A stretch of DNA of 64,000 bases from Cellulomonas gilvus ATCC 13127 (GTDB lineage: Bacteria; Actinomycetota; Actinomycetes; Actinomycetales; Cellulomonadaceae): positions 1,674,001-1,738,000 of the forward strand of contig NC_015671.1 of NCBI RefSeq assembly GCF_000218545.1, written 5' to 3'. The notes under the pieces were generated by a model, which was given only the letters and a program-made list of their open reading frames with translations, was not told the origin of the DNA and made no database searches. The translations under genes and the position numbers were made by a program. This document shows, piece after piece, positions 43,275 through 52,644 of the stretch. Each line of letters begins with the position of its first letter. The first letter of the stretch is position 1.

Positions 43275-44459
43275 ATGCCCGTCGTCGCACCCACGTCACC
43301 CGTCCCGCACATCCCCCGCAGCGGCATCCGCACGCTCATGGAGCTCGCGCTGCGCGACCCGCAGGCGATCCACCTGGAGATCGGCGAGCCCGACGCGCTG
43401 CTGCCGCAGCACGTGGTCGAGGCCGTCTCTGCGGCGGTGGACCGGGGCGCGGCTGGGTACTCCTCGAGCCTCGGGCTCACCGAGCTGCGGGCGGCCGCGG
43501 CGGCGCGCGTGACCCGGTCGACGGGTGCACCGGTCGCACCCGAGCAGGTCGTCGTGACGCACGGTGCGATGCACGGCCTGGCCATGACCATGGCCACGCT
43601 GCTCGGCCCGGGCGACGAGGTGCTCCTGCCGGACCCGATGTTCCCCAACTGGGCGATGGCGGCCGTGGCGTGCGGCGCCGTGCCGCGCACGTACGCCACG
43701 GATGTCGAGGCGGGCTTCGTGCCGCGGGCCGAGGACGTCGAGGCCGCGATCACGCCGCGCACGCGCGCGATCGTGGTGTGCAGCCCGAACAACCCCACGG
43801 GCGCGGTGTACCCCGCGGCGACCGTCGAGGCACTGGTCGACGTCGCGCGCCGGCACGACCTGTGGGTGCTGTCCGACGAGTGCTACGAGTCGATCACGTT
43901 CGGGGTGCCGCACGTCTCGCCGGCCGCGTTCGACACCGACGGCCGCGTGCTCGTGTTCCACAGCCTCTCGAAGACGTACGCGATGACCGGCTGGCGCGCC
44001 GGGTTCGTGGTGGTGCCCGACCCGACGCTCGTCGAGCTGATGGGCCACCTGGCGGAGGCGACGGTCGCGTGCCCGTCGACCGCGAGCCAGCACGCCGCGA
44101 TCGCGGCACTGACGGGCCCTCAGGAGTGGGTGCACGAGTCCGTCGAGTCGTACTGGGACCGGCGTGACGCGGCGGTCGAGCTGCTCCGTGCGCGCGGCGT
44201 GCGGTTCGTCGAGCCCGACGGCGCGTTCTACCTGATGGTCGACGTGGGCACGCCGGACACCGACGAGTTCGCGCGCTCGCTCCTGGCGGCGCGGCACGTG
44301 GCCGTCGCGCCCGGGTCCACGTTCGGCCCGGCGGCCGCGGGCATGGTCCGGGTGAGCCTGGCGGCACCCCGCGCGGCGCTGCTCGAGGGCCTCGGCCGCC
44401 TCGCGGACCACGTGCGCGCCGGCTCGGGCGGGGTGCAGCGGGCGGTGGCGTCCGCCTGA
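43275..44459 (+). CDS. Class I/II aminotransferase (aspartate-aminotransferase fold)
   Basis: PLP enzyme of 394 residues. [22 protein letters not shown] N-terminus, [25 protein letters not shown] and the PLP-lysine motif [15 protein letters not shown] are typical. The substrate is not determined. ATG 43275 lies 6 bases after TACCGT (43263), a leaderless-type start that sets it apart from the upstream NUDIX gene. It sits between the two PLP synthase subunits, so a PLP-dependent enzyme is flanked by genes that make its cofactor. Confidence 0.93.
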   Translation: MPVVAPTSPVPHIPRSGIRTLMELALRDPQAIHLEIGEPDALLPQHVVEAVSAAVDRGAAGYSSSLGLTELRAAAAARVTRSTGAPVAPEQVVVTHGAMHGLAMTMATLLGPGDEVLLPDPMFPNWAMAAVACGAVPRTYATDVEAGFVPRAEDVEAAITPRTRAIVVCSPNNPTGAVYPAATVEALVDVARRHDLWVLSDECYESITFGVPHVSPAAFDTDGRVLVFHSLSKTYAMTGWRAGFVVVPDPTLVELMGHLAEATVACPSTASQHAAIAALTGPQEWVHESVESYWDRRDAAVELLRARGVRFVEPDGAFYLMVDVGTPDTDEFARSLLAARHVAVAPGSTFGPAAAGMVRVSLAAPRAALLEGLGRLADHVRAGSGGVQRAVASA

Positions 44460-44485
44460 CGCCCGCGCGCCTAGGATCGGACGTC

Positions 44486-45091
44486 GTGACGCAGGCAGTC
44501 GGAGTCCTCGCCCTCCAGGGAGACGTGCGCGAGCACGTCCACGCGCTCGAGGCGGTGGGTGCGCGCGCCGTGCCGGTGCGCCGACGCTCCGAGCTGGACG
44601 CGGTCGACGCGCTGGTGATCCCCGGCGGGGAGTCGACCACGATCGACAAGCTCCTGCGCGCGTTCGAGCTCGTCGACCCCGTGCGTGAACGGCTGCGCGC
44701 GGGGATGCCCGCCTACGGGTCGTGCGCGGGGATGATCCTGCTGGCGGACCGGGTGCTCGGCGGCATCGAGGGCCAGCAGACGCTGGGCGGTGTGGACGTC
44801 ACGGTGCGGCGCAACGCGTTCGGCCGTCAGGTGGACTCGTTCGAGACGGACCTCGCGATCGACGGCATCGAGGACGGTCCGCTGCACGCCGTGTTCATCC
44901 GCGCGCCGTGGGTCGAGGAGGTCGGTCCGGCGGCCACCGTCGTCGGGCGGGTCGAGGCCGGTCCCGCCGCCGGTAGGATCGTCGCGGTCCGCCAAGGTCC
45001 GCTGCTCGTCACCTCGTTCCACCCGGAGGTGACCGGCGACACCCGGGTGCACCGCCTCTTCGTCCAGATCGTCCGCGACACCCAGGAGTAG
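44486..45091 (+). CDS. pdxT: Pyridoxal 5'-phosphate synthase glutaminase subunit PdxT
   Basis: Glutaminase of 201 residues. The catalytic triad is visible: Cys80 in [11 protein letters not shown], then His and Glu in SFHPEVTGD. The early GGES motif at residues 48-51 binds PdxS. It supplies ammonia to the PdxS barrel. GTG 44486 follows a -10-like TAGGAT at 44472-44477 by 8 bases. The next gene (yebC) begins 8 bases after its stop. Confidence 0.96.
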   Translation: MTQAVGVLALQGDVREHVHALEAVGARAVPVRRRSELDAVDALVIPGGESTTIDKLLRAFELVDPVRERLRAGMPAYGSCAGMILLADRVLGGIEGQQTLGGVDVTVRRNAFGRQVDSFETDLAIDGIEDGPLHAVFIRAPWVEEVGPAATVVGRVEAGPAAGRIVAVRQGPLLVTSFHPEVTGDTRVHRLFVQIVRDTQE

Positions 45092-45099
45092 CGAAGCCG

Positions 45100-45855
45100 A
45101 TGTCGGGTCACTCCAAGTGGGCCACCACCAAGCACAAGAAGGCCGCGATCGACGCGAAGCGCGGCAAGCTCTTCGCGAAGCTCGTCAAGAACATCGAGGT
45201 GGCCGCCCGCACGGGCGGTGGTGACCCCGCGGGCAACCCCACGCTCTTCGACGCGATCCAGAAGGCCAAGAAGTCGTCGGTCCCCAACGACAACATCGAC
45301 CGCGCGCTCAAGCGCGGGTCCGGCCAGGAGGCCGGTGGGGCCGACTACCAGACGATCATGTACGAGGGCTACGGCCCCGGCGGCGTCGCGGTCCTGGTCG
45401 AGTGCCTGACGGACAACCGCAACCGCGCGGCATCCGACGTGCGCGTCGCGTTCACGCGCAACGGCGGCCAGATGGCCGACCCGGGCTCGGTGTCCTACCT
45501 GTTCAGCCGCAAGGGCGTCGTCATCGTCCCCAAGGAGGGCACGGACGAGGACGCGGTCATGGAGGCCGTGCTCGAGGCGGGCGGCGAGGAGGTCACCGAC
45601 CTGGGCGAGCAGTTCGAGGTGCTGAGCGAGGCGACCGACCTGGTGCCCGTCCGGACCGCGCTGCAGGAGGCCGGGATCGAGTACGACTCGGCGGACGTGG
45701 TGTTCTGGCCCGCCACGCAGATCGAGGTCGACGCGGACGGCGCGCGCAAGATCCTGCGCCTGATCGACGCGCTCGAGGACTCCGACGACGTGCAGAACGT
45801 CTACGCGAACTTCGACGCGTCCGACGAGGTCATGGCCGAGCTCGAGGACGACTGA
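45100..45855 (+). CDS. yebC: YebC/PmpR-type transcriptional or translational regulator
   Basis: Protein of 251 residues, one of the most conserved bacterial families: [20 protein letters not shown] at the N-terminus, then [19 protein letters not shown] and [15 protein letters not shown]. YebC-family proteins bind DNA, and more recent work links members to ribosome function at difficult peptides; the exact role here is not known. It sits directly before ruvC as in many bacteria. A strong terminator follows at 45869-45903. Confidence 0.97.
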   Translation: MSGHSKWATTKHKKAAIDAKRGKLFAKLVKNIEVAARTGGGDPAGNPTLFDAIQKAKKSSVPNDNIDRALKRGSGQEAGGADYQTIMYEGYGPGGVAVLVECLTDNRNRAASDVRVAFTRNGGQMADPGSVSYLFSRKGVVIVPKEGTDEDAVMEAVLEAGGEEVTDLGEQFEVLSEATDLVPVRTALQEAGIEYDSADVVFWPATQIEVDADGARKILRLIDALEDSDDVQNVYANFDASDEVMAELEDD

Positions 45856-45868
45856 CCTCACGCGCGCC

Positions 45869-45903
45869 GGACGCACCGTCCCCCCCTCGGGGGCGGTGCG
45901 TCC
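45869..45903 (+). terminator. Terminator after yebC
   Basis: GGACGCACCG pairs with CGGTGCGTCC, with an inner CCCCC/GGGGG stem. It separates pdxT-yebC from ruvC. Confidence 0.85.
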
Positions 45904-45956
45904 GTGCGTGGCGCGTCGGCCGCGGCGCGCGCGTGCGGGGGTGCGACGATGCGCGG

Positions 45957-46517
45957 GTGCGCGTTCTCGGAGTCGACCCCGGACTGACCCGCTGCGGGCT
46001 CGGCGTGGTGGACGGGCTGCCGGGCCGGCGGCTGCGGCTGGTCCAGGTGGGCGTCGCGACGTCCGCCGCCGACCTCGGGACCGATCAGCGGCTCCTGCTG
46101 ATCGAGCGGCGCATCGAGGAGTGGCTCGAGGAGCACGCGCCGGACACGGTCGCGGTCGAGCGCGTGTTCGCCCAGCACAACGTGAGCACCGTGATGGGGA
46201 CCGCGCAGGTCGCGGGGATCGCGATGGTCGCCGCCGCCCGGCGGCGCATCCCCGTCGCGCTGCACACGCCGTCGGAGGTCAAGGCCGCGGTCACGGGCAG
46301 CGGCCGGGCCGGCAAGCAGCAGGTCCAGACGATGGTCGCGCGCCTGCTCCAGCTCGAGGAGCTCCCGCGCCCCGCGGACGCGGCCGATGCGCTCGCGCTC
46401 GCGATCTGTCACCTGTGGCGCCCGGCGGGTGCGCTGGGTGCGCCGCAGCGACCGCCCTCGTCGATGACGGCGGCACAACGCGCCTGGGCCGCCGCCGAGC
46501 AGGCGGCGCGGCGCTGA
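45957..46517 (+). CDS. ruvC: Holliday-junction resolvase RuvC
   Basis: RNase-H-fold endonuclease of 186 residues. The catalytic acids lie in [25 protein letters not shown] and the C-terminal [12 protein letters not shown]. It resolves four-way DNA junctions made by RuvAB. GTG 45957 is six bases after a GACGAT -10-like box, so it may be leaderless. The tail after about residue 165 is Pro/Ala-rich. ruvA follows after a 78-base gap that contains an SOS-type box. Confidence 0.96.
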   Translation: MRVLGVDPGLTRCGLGVVDGLPGRRLRLVQVGVATSAADLGTDQRLLLIERRIEEWLEEHAPDTVAVERVFAQHNVSTVMGTAQVAGIAMVAAARRRIPVALHTPSEVKAAVTGSGRAGKQQVQTMVARLLQLEELPRPADAADALALAICHLWRPAGALGAPQRPPSSMTAAQRAWAAAEQAARR

Positions 46518-46538
46518 CCGCGGGCGCCGCGTGTCATT

Positions 46539-46554
46539 CGTACAGATGTTCGCC
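46539..46554. promoter_or_regulatory. LexA-type SOS box upstream of ruvA
   Basis: TCGTACAGATGTTCGC matches the actinobacterial LexA consensus (CGAAC-N4-GTTCG) at nine of ten fixed positions. It lies 42 bases before the ruvA start and suggests DNA-damage induction of ruvAB separate from ruvC. Confidence 0.8.
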
Positions 46555-46595
46555 CGTGTGGCACAGTGGCGGGTCGACGGTGGAGGAGGGCGCAC

Positions 46596-47222
46596 GTGAT
46601 CGCTTCGGTACGCGGGACGGTGGCCGCGGTCCGGCTGGACGCGGCGGTGGTCGAGGTGGGCGGCGTCGGGATGCTCGTCCTGGCGACGCCCGCGACGCTC
46701 GCGCACCTGCGCGTCGGCCAGGAGGCCACGTTGTTCACGTCGCTCGTGGTCCGCGAGGACTCGCTGACGCTGTTCGGCTTCGCGGGTGACGACGAACGCG
46801 AGGTGTTCGAGCTCGTCCAGACCGTGAGCGGCGTGGGCCCGCGCCTCGCCCTGGCGATGCTGGCCGTGCACGCCCCGGACGACCTGCGCCGGGCGGTCGC
46901 GACCGACGACCTCAAGGCCCTTGAGCGCGTGCCGGGCATCGGGCGCAAGGGCGCCCAGCGCATCGTGCTCGAGCTCAAGGACCGGATCGGCGCACCCACG
47001 GGCGTGCCCGCGACCGCGAACGGCACGCCCGCCGCGCCGGGCGTGCCCGAGGACCGGCGCCAGCAGGTGGTCGACGCGCTGGTCGGGCTGGGCTGGAACC
47101 AGAAGGCGGCCGAGGACGCGGTCGCCACCGTGCTCACCGACGTCACGGGTCCGGTGTCCGCCGACGAGGTGCCAGGGCTGCTGCGCGCCGCGCTGCGCAC
47201 GCTGGGCGGCGGCCGTGGTTGA
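46596..47222 (+). CDS. ruvA: Holliday-junction branch-migration protein RuvA
   Basis: Protein of 208 residues. The OB-fold N-terminal domain is [12 protein letters not shown]. The helix-hairpin-helix core has [15 protein letters not shown] and [19 protein letters not shown], and a C-terminal domain contacts RuvB. GTG 46596 is preceded by GGAGGAGGG. The tetramer binds four-way junctions. The 3' end overlaps the start of ruvB by 8 bases. Confidence 0.96.
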   Translation: MIASVRGTVAAVRLDAAVVEVGGVGMLVLATPATLAHLRVGQEATLFTSLVVREDSLTLFGFAGDDEREVFELVQTVSGVGPRLALAMLAVHAPDDLRRAVATDDLKALERVPGIGRKGAQRIVLELKDRIGAPTGVPATANGTPAAPGVPEDRRQQVVDALVGLGWNQKAAEDAVATVLTDVTGPVSADEVPGLLRAALRTLGGGRG

Positions 47223-48276
47223 CGACGACGCCGAGGGCCTCGTGACCGAGCGGTTCCCGGCTGAGTCGCTGGTGCGTCCGGGCGCCGACGACGTCGAGCG
47301 CGCCGCCGAGGCCGCCCTGCGTCCACGGCGCCTGGCGGAGTTCGTCGGGCAGAAGGTGGTGCGCGAGCAGCTCTCGCTCGTGCTCGAGGCCGCCCGCGGC
47401 CGCGGCCGCGCGCCCGACCACATGCTCATGTCCGGTCCGCCGGGACTCGGCAAGACGACGCTCGCGATGATCATCGCGGCCGAGCTCGGGACGTCGCTGC
47501 GGGTCACGAGCGGCCCGGCCATCCAGCACGCGGGAGACCTCGCGGCCGTGCTCTCCTCGCTCGAGGAGGGTGAGGTGCTGTTCCTCGACGAGATCCACCG
47601 CATCGCGCGGCCCGCGGAGGAGCTGCTCTACGTCGCGATGGAGGACTTCCGCGTCGACGTGGTGGTCGGCAAGGGTGCGGGTGCGTCCGCGATCCCGCTC
47701 GCGCTGCCGCCGTTCACGGTGGTCGGCGCGACCACCCGGGCGGGGCTGCTCCCGGCCCCGCTGCGCGACCGGTTCGGCTTCACGGCCCACCTGGACTTCT
47801 ACGACGCGGACGAGCTCGAGCAGGTGCTGCTGCGCTCGGCGGGCCTGCTGGGCGTGCCGCTCGCGGGCGCTGCGGCCCGCGAGATCGCGTCGCGCTCGCG
47901 CGGGACGCCCCGCATCGCGAACCGCCTGCTGCGCCGCGTCCGCGACTGGGCCGAGGTCCGGGGCGACGGGCGGCTCACGCTGGCCGCCGCGCGTGCGGCA
48001 CTCGAGGTGTACGAGGTGGACGAGCGCGGCCTGGACCGGCTCGACCGGGGTGTGCTCGACGCGCTGTGCCGGCGGTTCGGCGGGGGACCGGTGGGGCTCA
48101 CGACGCTCGCGGTCGCGGTGGGCGAGGAGCCGGAGACCGTCGAGACCGTGGCCGAGCCCTTCCTGGTCCGGGAGGGGCTCGTGGGCCGCACGCCGCGCGG
48201 TCGCGTCGCGCTCCCGGCGGCCTGGGAGCACCTGGGCCTGGTCCCGCCGCACGAGGCGGGGACGCTGTTCGCGTGA
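47215..48276 (+). CDS. ruvB: Holliday-junction helicase RuvB
   Basis: AAA+ motor of 353 residues. Walker A is [13 protein letters not shown], Walker B is VLFLDEIHR, and sensor 1 is [10 protein letters not shown]. The Arg finger is in LRDRFGF, and the C-terminal winged helix follows. It drives branch migration with RuvA. I chose GTG 47215, which overlaps the ruvA end; GTG 47242 is an alternative, closer to the conserved start of many homologues. A new promoter for yajC lies in the 112-base gap that follows. Confidence 0.95.
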   Translation: MVDDDAEGLVTERFPAESLVRPGADDVERAAEAALRPRRLAEFVGQKVVREQLSLVLEAARGRGRAPDHMLMSGPPGLGKTTLAMIIAAELGTSLRVTSGPAIQHAGDLAAVLSSLEEGEVLFLDEIHRIARPAEELLYVAMEDFRVDVVVGKGAGASAIPLALPPFTVVGATTRAGLLPAPLRDRFGFTAHLDFYDADELEQVLLRSAGLLGVPLAGAAAREIASRSRGTPRIANRLLRRVRDWAEVRGDGRLTLAAARAALEVYEVDERGLDRLDRGVLDALCRRFGGGPVGLTTLAVAVGEEPETVETVAEPFLVREGLVGRTPRGRVALPAAWEHLGLVPPHEAGTLFA

Positions 48277-48326
48277 CCTGCGGATCGAGGTGAACCGTTC
48301 AGGGAACCGCCACGCGGTGATGTGCG

Positions 48327-48355
48327 TTGGAGCGGCTGGCCGGTGCGCCTAGACT
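48327..48355 (+). promoter_or_regulatory. Promoter of yajC-secDF
   Basis: TTGGAG at 48327-48332 and TAGACT at 48350-48355 are spaced by 17 bases, 34 bases before the yajC start. Confidence 0.6.
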
Positions 48356-48388
48356 GCCCCGGACACATCCGACCGTGAGGACCTTGTT

Positions 48389-48853
48389 GTGACTGAGCTC
48401 AGTGCCGCGCTCGCGGCGGCCGAGGGTGGTGCTGCCTCCTCGGGGGGCAGCAGCCCGCTGTTCATGTACGGCTTCCTGGCGCTGGCCGTGGGCGCGTTCT
48501 GGCTGATGTCGCGCCGGTCGCGCAAGCAGCAGCAGACCCAGCAGGAGTTCCGCAACCAGCTCCAGCCCGGCGACGAGGTCATGACGGCCTCCGGCATGAT
48601 CGGCACCGTCGTCGAGGTCGCCTCCGACCGGGTCACGCTCGAGTCGCAGGACGGCAGCAGCCGCACGCAGTGGGTGCTCGCCGCGATCGCGCGCCGGACG
48701 GACCCGCCGGTGGCGGACGACGAGCCGGTGGAGGACGCCGCGGTGGGTGACGCGCAGCGGATCGCCGGCGCGAACGACCGCGTGATCGACGTGCCCGACG
48801 ACCTGTCCACGCTCGACGACCGCCGCGACGACGGCGGCAAGCCCCGGAAGTAG
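48389..48853 (+). CDS. yajC: Preprotein translocase accessory subunit YajC
   Basis: Small membrane protein of 154 residues. One helix (FMYGFLALAVGAFWLMSRRS) is followed by a basic stop-transfer (RRSRKQQQTQQEF) and the cytosolic domain QPGDEVMTASGMIGTVVEV. It joins SecDF at the translocon. GTG 48389 is preceded by GAGGACC. The C-terminus is acidic and longer than in E. coli. It is followed by secD after 83 bases. Confidence 0.93.
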   Translation: MTELSAALAAAEGGAASSGGSSPLFMYGFLALAVGAFWLMSRRSRKQQQTQQEFRNQLQPGDEVMTASGMIGTVVEVASDRVTLESQDGSSRTQWVLAAIARRTDPPVADDEPVEDAAVGDAQRIAGANDRVIDVPDDLSTLDDRRDDGGKPRK

Positions 48854-48936
48854 CACACGCGGCCCGGGGGCGCTCCTCCGGGCCTGGTCCCCACCGGTCG
48901 CGGCGCGGCCGGTGCGCGCACGAGAGAAGAACTCCG

Positions 48937-50898
48937 TTGGCCCCACCCACACGCCGCCGTCGGCCGGTGCGCACGCTCGTCGTGCTCGCCGTCGTCGTCG
49001 TGCTGCCGTTCCTCGCAGTCCTCATCGGCACCAGGACGTCCGACGCCACCTGGTCCCCGAAGCTGGCCCTCGACCTCGAGGGTGGCACGCAGATCATCCT
49101 CACGCCGGTCAGCGAGGACGGCACGGAGCCGTCGTCCGAGGACATCTCGCAGGCGATCAACGTCATCCGCCAGCGGATCGACGGATCGGGCGTGTCCGAG
49201 GCCGAGATCAGCAGCCAGGGCGGCAACAACATCGTCGTGGCGATCCCCGGCAAGGCGTCCGACGAGACGATCGCCTCGATCAGCCGCTCGTCGCACATGG
49301 AGTTCCGACCGGTGCTGCAGCAGGGCTACGCGCTGCCGACCGTCGAGCCGACGGCCGTGCCGTCGGCGGACCCGAGCGCGGACCCCAGCGCCGACCCGAG
49401 CGCGGACCCGAGTGCGGGACCGACTGCGGCTCCCACGGGCGGCTCGACGCTGGAGCCGTCGAGCGGCGCGTCCGAGGACACCTCGGCCGACGCGAACGAG
49501 ACGCCGAGCGCGGAGCCCACGGCCACCGGGACGCCCGCACCGACGCCCACGCCGTCGGCGCCTGCGGCGCCGAGCGAGCCGTCGTCGGCGAGCGACGCGG
49601 CCTACTGGGTGACGCCCGAGGTCCAGAAGGAGTTCGACGACCTCGACTGCACCGACCCCGCGAACCTCGCGGGCGGCATCTCGGGTGACCCCGACGCCGC
49701 GTTCGTGACGTGCTCGATCGACATCACGACCAACCAGAGCGACGGCCTGAAGTACATCCTCGGCCCCGTCGAGATCGACGGCAAGGAGATCTCGTCGGCG
49801 TCCTCGGGCCTCGAGACGCTCGCGAACGGCGCGGTCGGGTCGCGGTGGGTCGTCAGCATGGAGTTCACGGGCAAGGGCTCGAACCTGTTCGCGGACGTGA
49901 CCACCCGGATCAAGGATCTCGCGTCGCCGCAGAACCAGTTCGCGATGGTCCTCGACGGCCTGATCATCTCCGCGCCCAGCGTCGACAAGACGATCCCGAA
50001 CGGCCAGGCCCAGATCTCCGGCACGTTCACGCAGTCGTCGGCGGCCGAGCTCGCCAACCGCCTGAACTTCGGCTCGCTCCCGCTCAACTTCAAGGTGCAG
50101 AGCGAGCAGCAGATCTCCGCGACGCTCGGCAGCGAGCAGCTCGAGAAGGGGCTCCTCGCGGGCATCATCGGCCTGCTGCTCGTCGTCGTGTACTCGCTGT
50201 TCCAGTACCGCGCGCTCGGGCTGCTCACGGTCGCGTCGCTCCTGATCGCGGCGACGCTCACGTACGGCGTGATCACGCTCATGTCCTGGACGCAGGGCTA
50301 CCGCCTGTCGCTGCCGGGCGTCGCCGGACTCATCGTGGCGATCGGCATCACGGCCGACTCGTTCATCGTCTACTTCGAACGCATCCGTGACGAGCTGCGC
50401 GAGGGGCGCGTGCTCGGATCGGCCGTCGAGCGCGGGTGGGACCGGGCCAAGCGCACGATCCTGGCGTCCGACGCGGTCAACCTGATCGCCGCCATCGTGC
50501 TGTACTTCCTGGCCGTCGGCGGGGTGCGCGGCTTCGCGTTCACGCTCGGTCTGACGACCGTCATCGACGTCATCGTCGTGTTCCTGTTCACGCACCCGAT
50601 GATGGAGCTGCTCGCCAAGACGCGGTTCTTCAACGGGGGCCACCCGGCCTCGGGGCTGGACCCGCGGCGCCTGGGCGTGCCGGGGACGCGGTACGTGGGC
50701 CGGGGCAAGGTCGTCACGGGCCCGCGTGAGGACGCGCGGCCCGAGGCGGGCGCAGGCTCCACGCCGGGCGATTCCGGCATGACCATCGCCGAGCGCCGCG
50801 CGGCGCAGCGCGCCGCGGAGTCGGTCACGACACCCGCCGACGCGCCGGTGACCGAGGACAAGGCCGGCGACGACCGTGCCGAGGGGAGCGACCGCTGA
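48937..50898 (+). CDS. secD: Protein translocase subunit SecD, with long Pro/Ser/Ala/Asp-rich insert
   Basis: Membrane protein of 653 residues with six helices. The first is VRTLVVLAVVVVLPFLAVLI, followed by LDLEGGTQIIL of the periplasmic P1 domain. The transmembrane proton-path region includes GLIVAIGITADSFIVYFERI. It uses the proton gradient to help pull proteins across the membrane. Between about residues 125 and 225 an unusual low-complexity insert interrupts P1; it includes five 12-bp repeats (49363-49422) that encode SADP-like units. TTG 48937 is used with GAGAGAAG upstream. The C-terminal tail after the last helix is about 100 residues, longer than in E. coli. Confidence 0.93.
   Translation: MAPPTRRRRPVRTLVVLAVVVVLPFLAVLIGTRTSDATWSPKLALDLEGGTQIILTPVSEDGTEPSSEDISQAINVIRQRIDGSGVSEAEISSQGGNNIVVAIPGKASDETIASISRSSHMEFRPVLQQGYALPTVEPTAVPSADPSADPSADPSADPSAGPTAAPTGGSTLEPSSGASEDTSADANETPSAEPTATGTPAPTPTPSAPAAPSEPSSASDAAYWVTPEVQKEFDDLDCTDPANLAGGISGDPDAAFVTCSIDITTNQSDGLKYILGPVEIDGKEISSASSGLETLANGAVGSRWVVSMEFTGKGSNLFADVTTRIKDLASPQNQFAMVLDGLIISAPSVDKTIPNGQAQISGTFTQSSAAELANRLNFGSLPLNFKVQSEQQISATLGSEQLEKGLLAGIIGLLLVVVYSLFQYRALGLLTVASLLIAATLTYGVITLMSWTQGYRLSLPGVAGLIVAIGITADSFIVYFERIRDELREGRVLGSAVERGWDRAKRTILASDAVNLIAAIVLYFLAVGGVRGFAFTLGLTTVIDVIVVFLFTHPMMELLAKTRFFNGGHPASGLDPRRLGVPGTRYVGRGKVVTGPREDARPEAGAGSTPGDSGMTIAERRAAQRAAESVTTPADAPVTEDKAGDDRAEGSDR
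49363..49422 (+). repeat. Five tandem 12-bp repeats in secD
   Basis: Units such as AGCGCGGACCCG are repeated five times with small changes and encode SADP four times, then SAGP. They are in frame, so copy number can change without breaking the gene. Confidence 0.85.
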
Positions 50899-51992
50899 TG
50901 GCCGCCGGATTCGCCCAGTGGGGCAACGACCTCTACACGGGGCGTCGCTCGTACGACATCGTCGGCCACCGCCGGAAGTTCTACATCGTCTCCGCGGTGC
51001 TCGTCCTGATCTCCTCGATCCTGCTGATCAAGCCCGGCCTCAACCCCGGGATCGAGTTCCGGGGCGGCTCGGAGTTCGTGGTCTCGGGCATCGCAGGCGA
51101 CCGCGACCAGCAGCTCGCGATCGACACCGTGCGGTCCACCGCGGGTGACGTCTCGCCCGAGGTGACCAACCTCGGAGACGACTCGCTGCGCATCCAGGTC
51201 TCCGAGCTGACCGACGAGCAGGTCACGAAGATCGGTGACGCGCTGCAGACCGCGTTCGGCGTCACCGAGGACGAGATCACCACCCAGTTCGTCGGCCCCA
51301 CATGGGGTGCGGACGTCTCGAGCAAGGCGATCACGGGCATCTTCGTGTTCCTCCTGTTCGTGGCCGTGGTCATGACGATCTACTTCCGCAACTGGCGCAT
51401 GGCGCTCGCCGCGCTCATCGCGCTGGGCCACGACCTGGTCATCACGGTCGGCATCTACGCCGGGATCGGGTGGGAGGTCACGCCGGCGACGGTGATCGGC
51501 TTCCTGACGATCCTCGGCTACTCGATCTACGACACCGTCGTGGTCTTCGACAAGGTCCGGGAGAACGCTGCCGACACGCTGGACCAGTCGCGCTACACGT
51601 ATGCCGAGAAGGCCAACCTGGCGGTCAACCAGACGCTGGTCCGGTCGATCAACACCTCCGTCGTGGCGCTGCTGCCGGTCTCGGCGATCCTGTTCGTCGG
51701 TGCGTTCATCCTGCGCGCCGGCACGCTGCGGGACATCGCGCTCGCGCTGTTCGTCGGCATGCTCGTGGGCGCGTACTCCTCGATCTTCCTGGCCACGCCG
51801 TTCGAGGTCACGCTGCGCGAGCGGGAGCCCCGGATCAAGGAGCACACCGCCAAGGTGCGCGCCGCGCGCGTGGCCGGCTCCGAGGACGGTGCGACCGCCG
51901 TCGCCGCCCCGCACATCCAGGTCGGGGCGCTGCGCCCCGGGGGCCACCTCGGGCAGGCGGCGCAGCCGAAGCGCCGCAAGCCGACCCGATGA
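50898..51992 (+). CDS. secF: Protein translocase subunit SecF
   Basis: Membrane protein of 364 residues, six helices. NPGIEFRGGSEFVV is the periplasmic start, and VIGFLTILGYSIYDTVVVFD with KVREN is the hallmark of the fifth helix region. It forms a complex with SecD and YajC. The ATG overlaps the secD stop by one base. The C-terminal tail is hydrophilic with a basic end ([12 protein letters not shown]). The next gene, apt, overlaps it by 4 bases. Confidence 0.95.
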   Translation: MAAGFAQWGNDLYTGRRSYDIVGHRRKFYIVSAVLVLISSILLIKPGLNPGIEFRGGSEFVVSGIAGDRDQQLAIDTVRSTAGDVSPEVTNLGDDSLRIQVSELTDEQVTKIGDALQTAFGVTEDEITTQFVGPTWGADVSSKAITGIFVFLLFVAVVMTIYFRNWRMALAALIALGHDLVITVGIYAGIGWEVTPATVIGFLTILGYSIYDTVVVFDKVRENAADTLDQSRYTYAEKANLAVNQTLVRSINTSVVALLPVSAILFVGAFILRAGTLRDIALALFVGMLVGAYSSIFLATPFEVTLREREPRIKEHTAKVRAARVAGSEDGATAVAAPHIQVGALRPGGHLGQAAQPKRRKPTR

Positions 51993-52546
51993 GCGCTGCG
52001 CTCCCGATCGACCCGGCGCGCGAGGCAGTCGCGCGCCGGGTCGACGCGCTCGTCCGGCTGGTGCCCGACTACCCGGAGCCCGGCGTGCTGTTCCGTGACA
52101 TCACGCCGCTGCTGGCCGACGGCCCCGCGTTCGGCGACGTGATCGCGTCGCTCGCGGGCGCGGCCCCGGGAGGCGTCGACCTGGTCGCCGGGATGGAGGC
52201 GCGCGGGTTCCTGCTCGCCGCGCCGGTCGCCGCGCACCTGGGTGCCGGTGTCCTGCCGGTACGCAAGGCGGGCAAGCTGCCGGGTCCCACCGCCTCCGCG
52301 TCCTACTCGCTCGAGTACGGGCAGGCATCGATCGAGATCCACCCGACCACCGTGCCGGACGGCGCACGCGTGCTGGTGATCGACGACGTCCTCGCGACCG
52401 GCGGCACCGCCGCGGCGACCGTCGAGCTGCTGCAGTCGTGCGGCGCGCACGTCGTCGGGCTCGCGTTCCTCGTGGAGATCGCGGGGCTCGCCGGACGCTC
52501 GCGGCTGGGCGGCCTGCCGATCGACACGGTCCTCACGGTCGACTGA
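51989..52546 (+). CDS. apt: Adenine phosphoribosyltransferase
   Basis: Type I phosphoribosyltransferase of 185 residues. [20 protein letters not shown] is the characteristic N-terminus, and [20 protein letters not shown] is the PRPP-binding motif. It converts adenine and PRPP to AMP. The ATG overlaps the secF stop (ATGA), so adenine salvage is expressed from the secretion operon. The following 98 bases hold a GC hairpin (52549-52583) and a TAGACT -10-like box at 52605 for rel. Confidence 0.95.
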   Translation: MSAALPIDPAREAVARRVDALVRLVPDYPEPGVLFRDITPLLADGPAFGDVIASLAGAAPGGVDLVAGMEARGFLLAAPVAAHLGAGVLPVRKAGKLPGPTASASYSLEYGQASIEIHPTTVPDGARVLVIDDVLATGGTAAATVELLQSCGAHVVGLAFLVEIAGLAGRSRLGGLPIDTVLTVD

Positions 52547-52548
52547 CG

Positions 52549-52583
52549 GCACCGCGCGTTCCGCCCAACGGGTGGTGCGGTGC
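52549..52583 (+). terminator. Hairpin after apt
   Basis: GCACCGC and GCGGTGC form a stem right after the apt stop and before the rel promoter region. Confidence 0.6.
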
Positions 52584-52644
52584 GAGGTGGACCTCCCACG
52601 GTCGTAGACTCGTCCGACCGAGTGATGGCAGGGGAGGTGTTCGG

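Noticed and set aside
49363..49422. CRISPR-like short repeats
   Set aside because: The units are 12-bp, directly adjacent with no spacers, and inside the secD coding frame. No CRISPR array or cas gene is found in the window.
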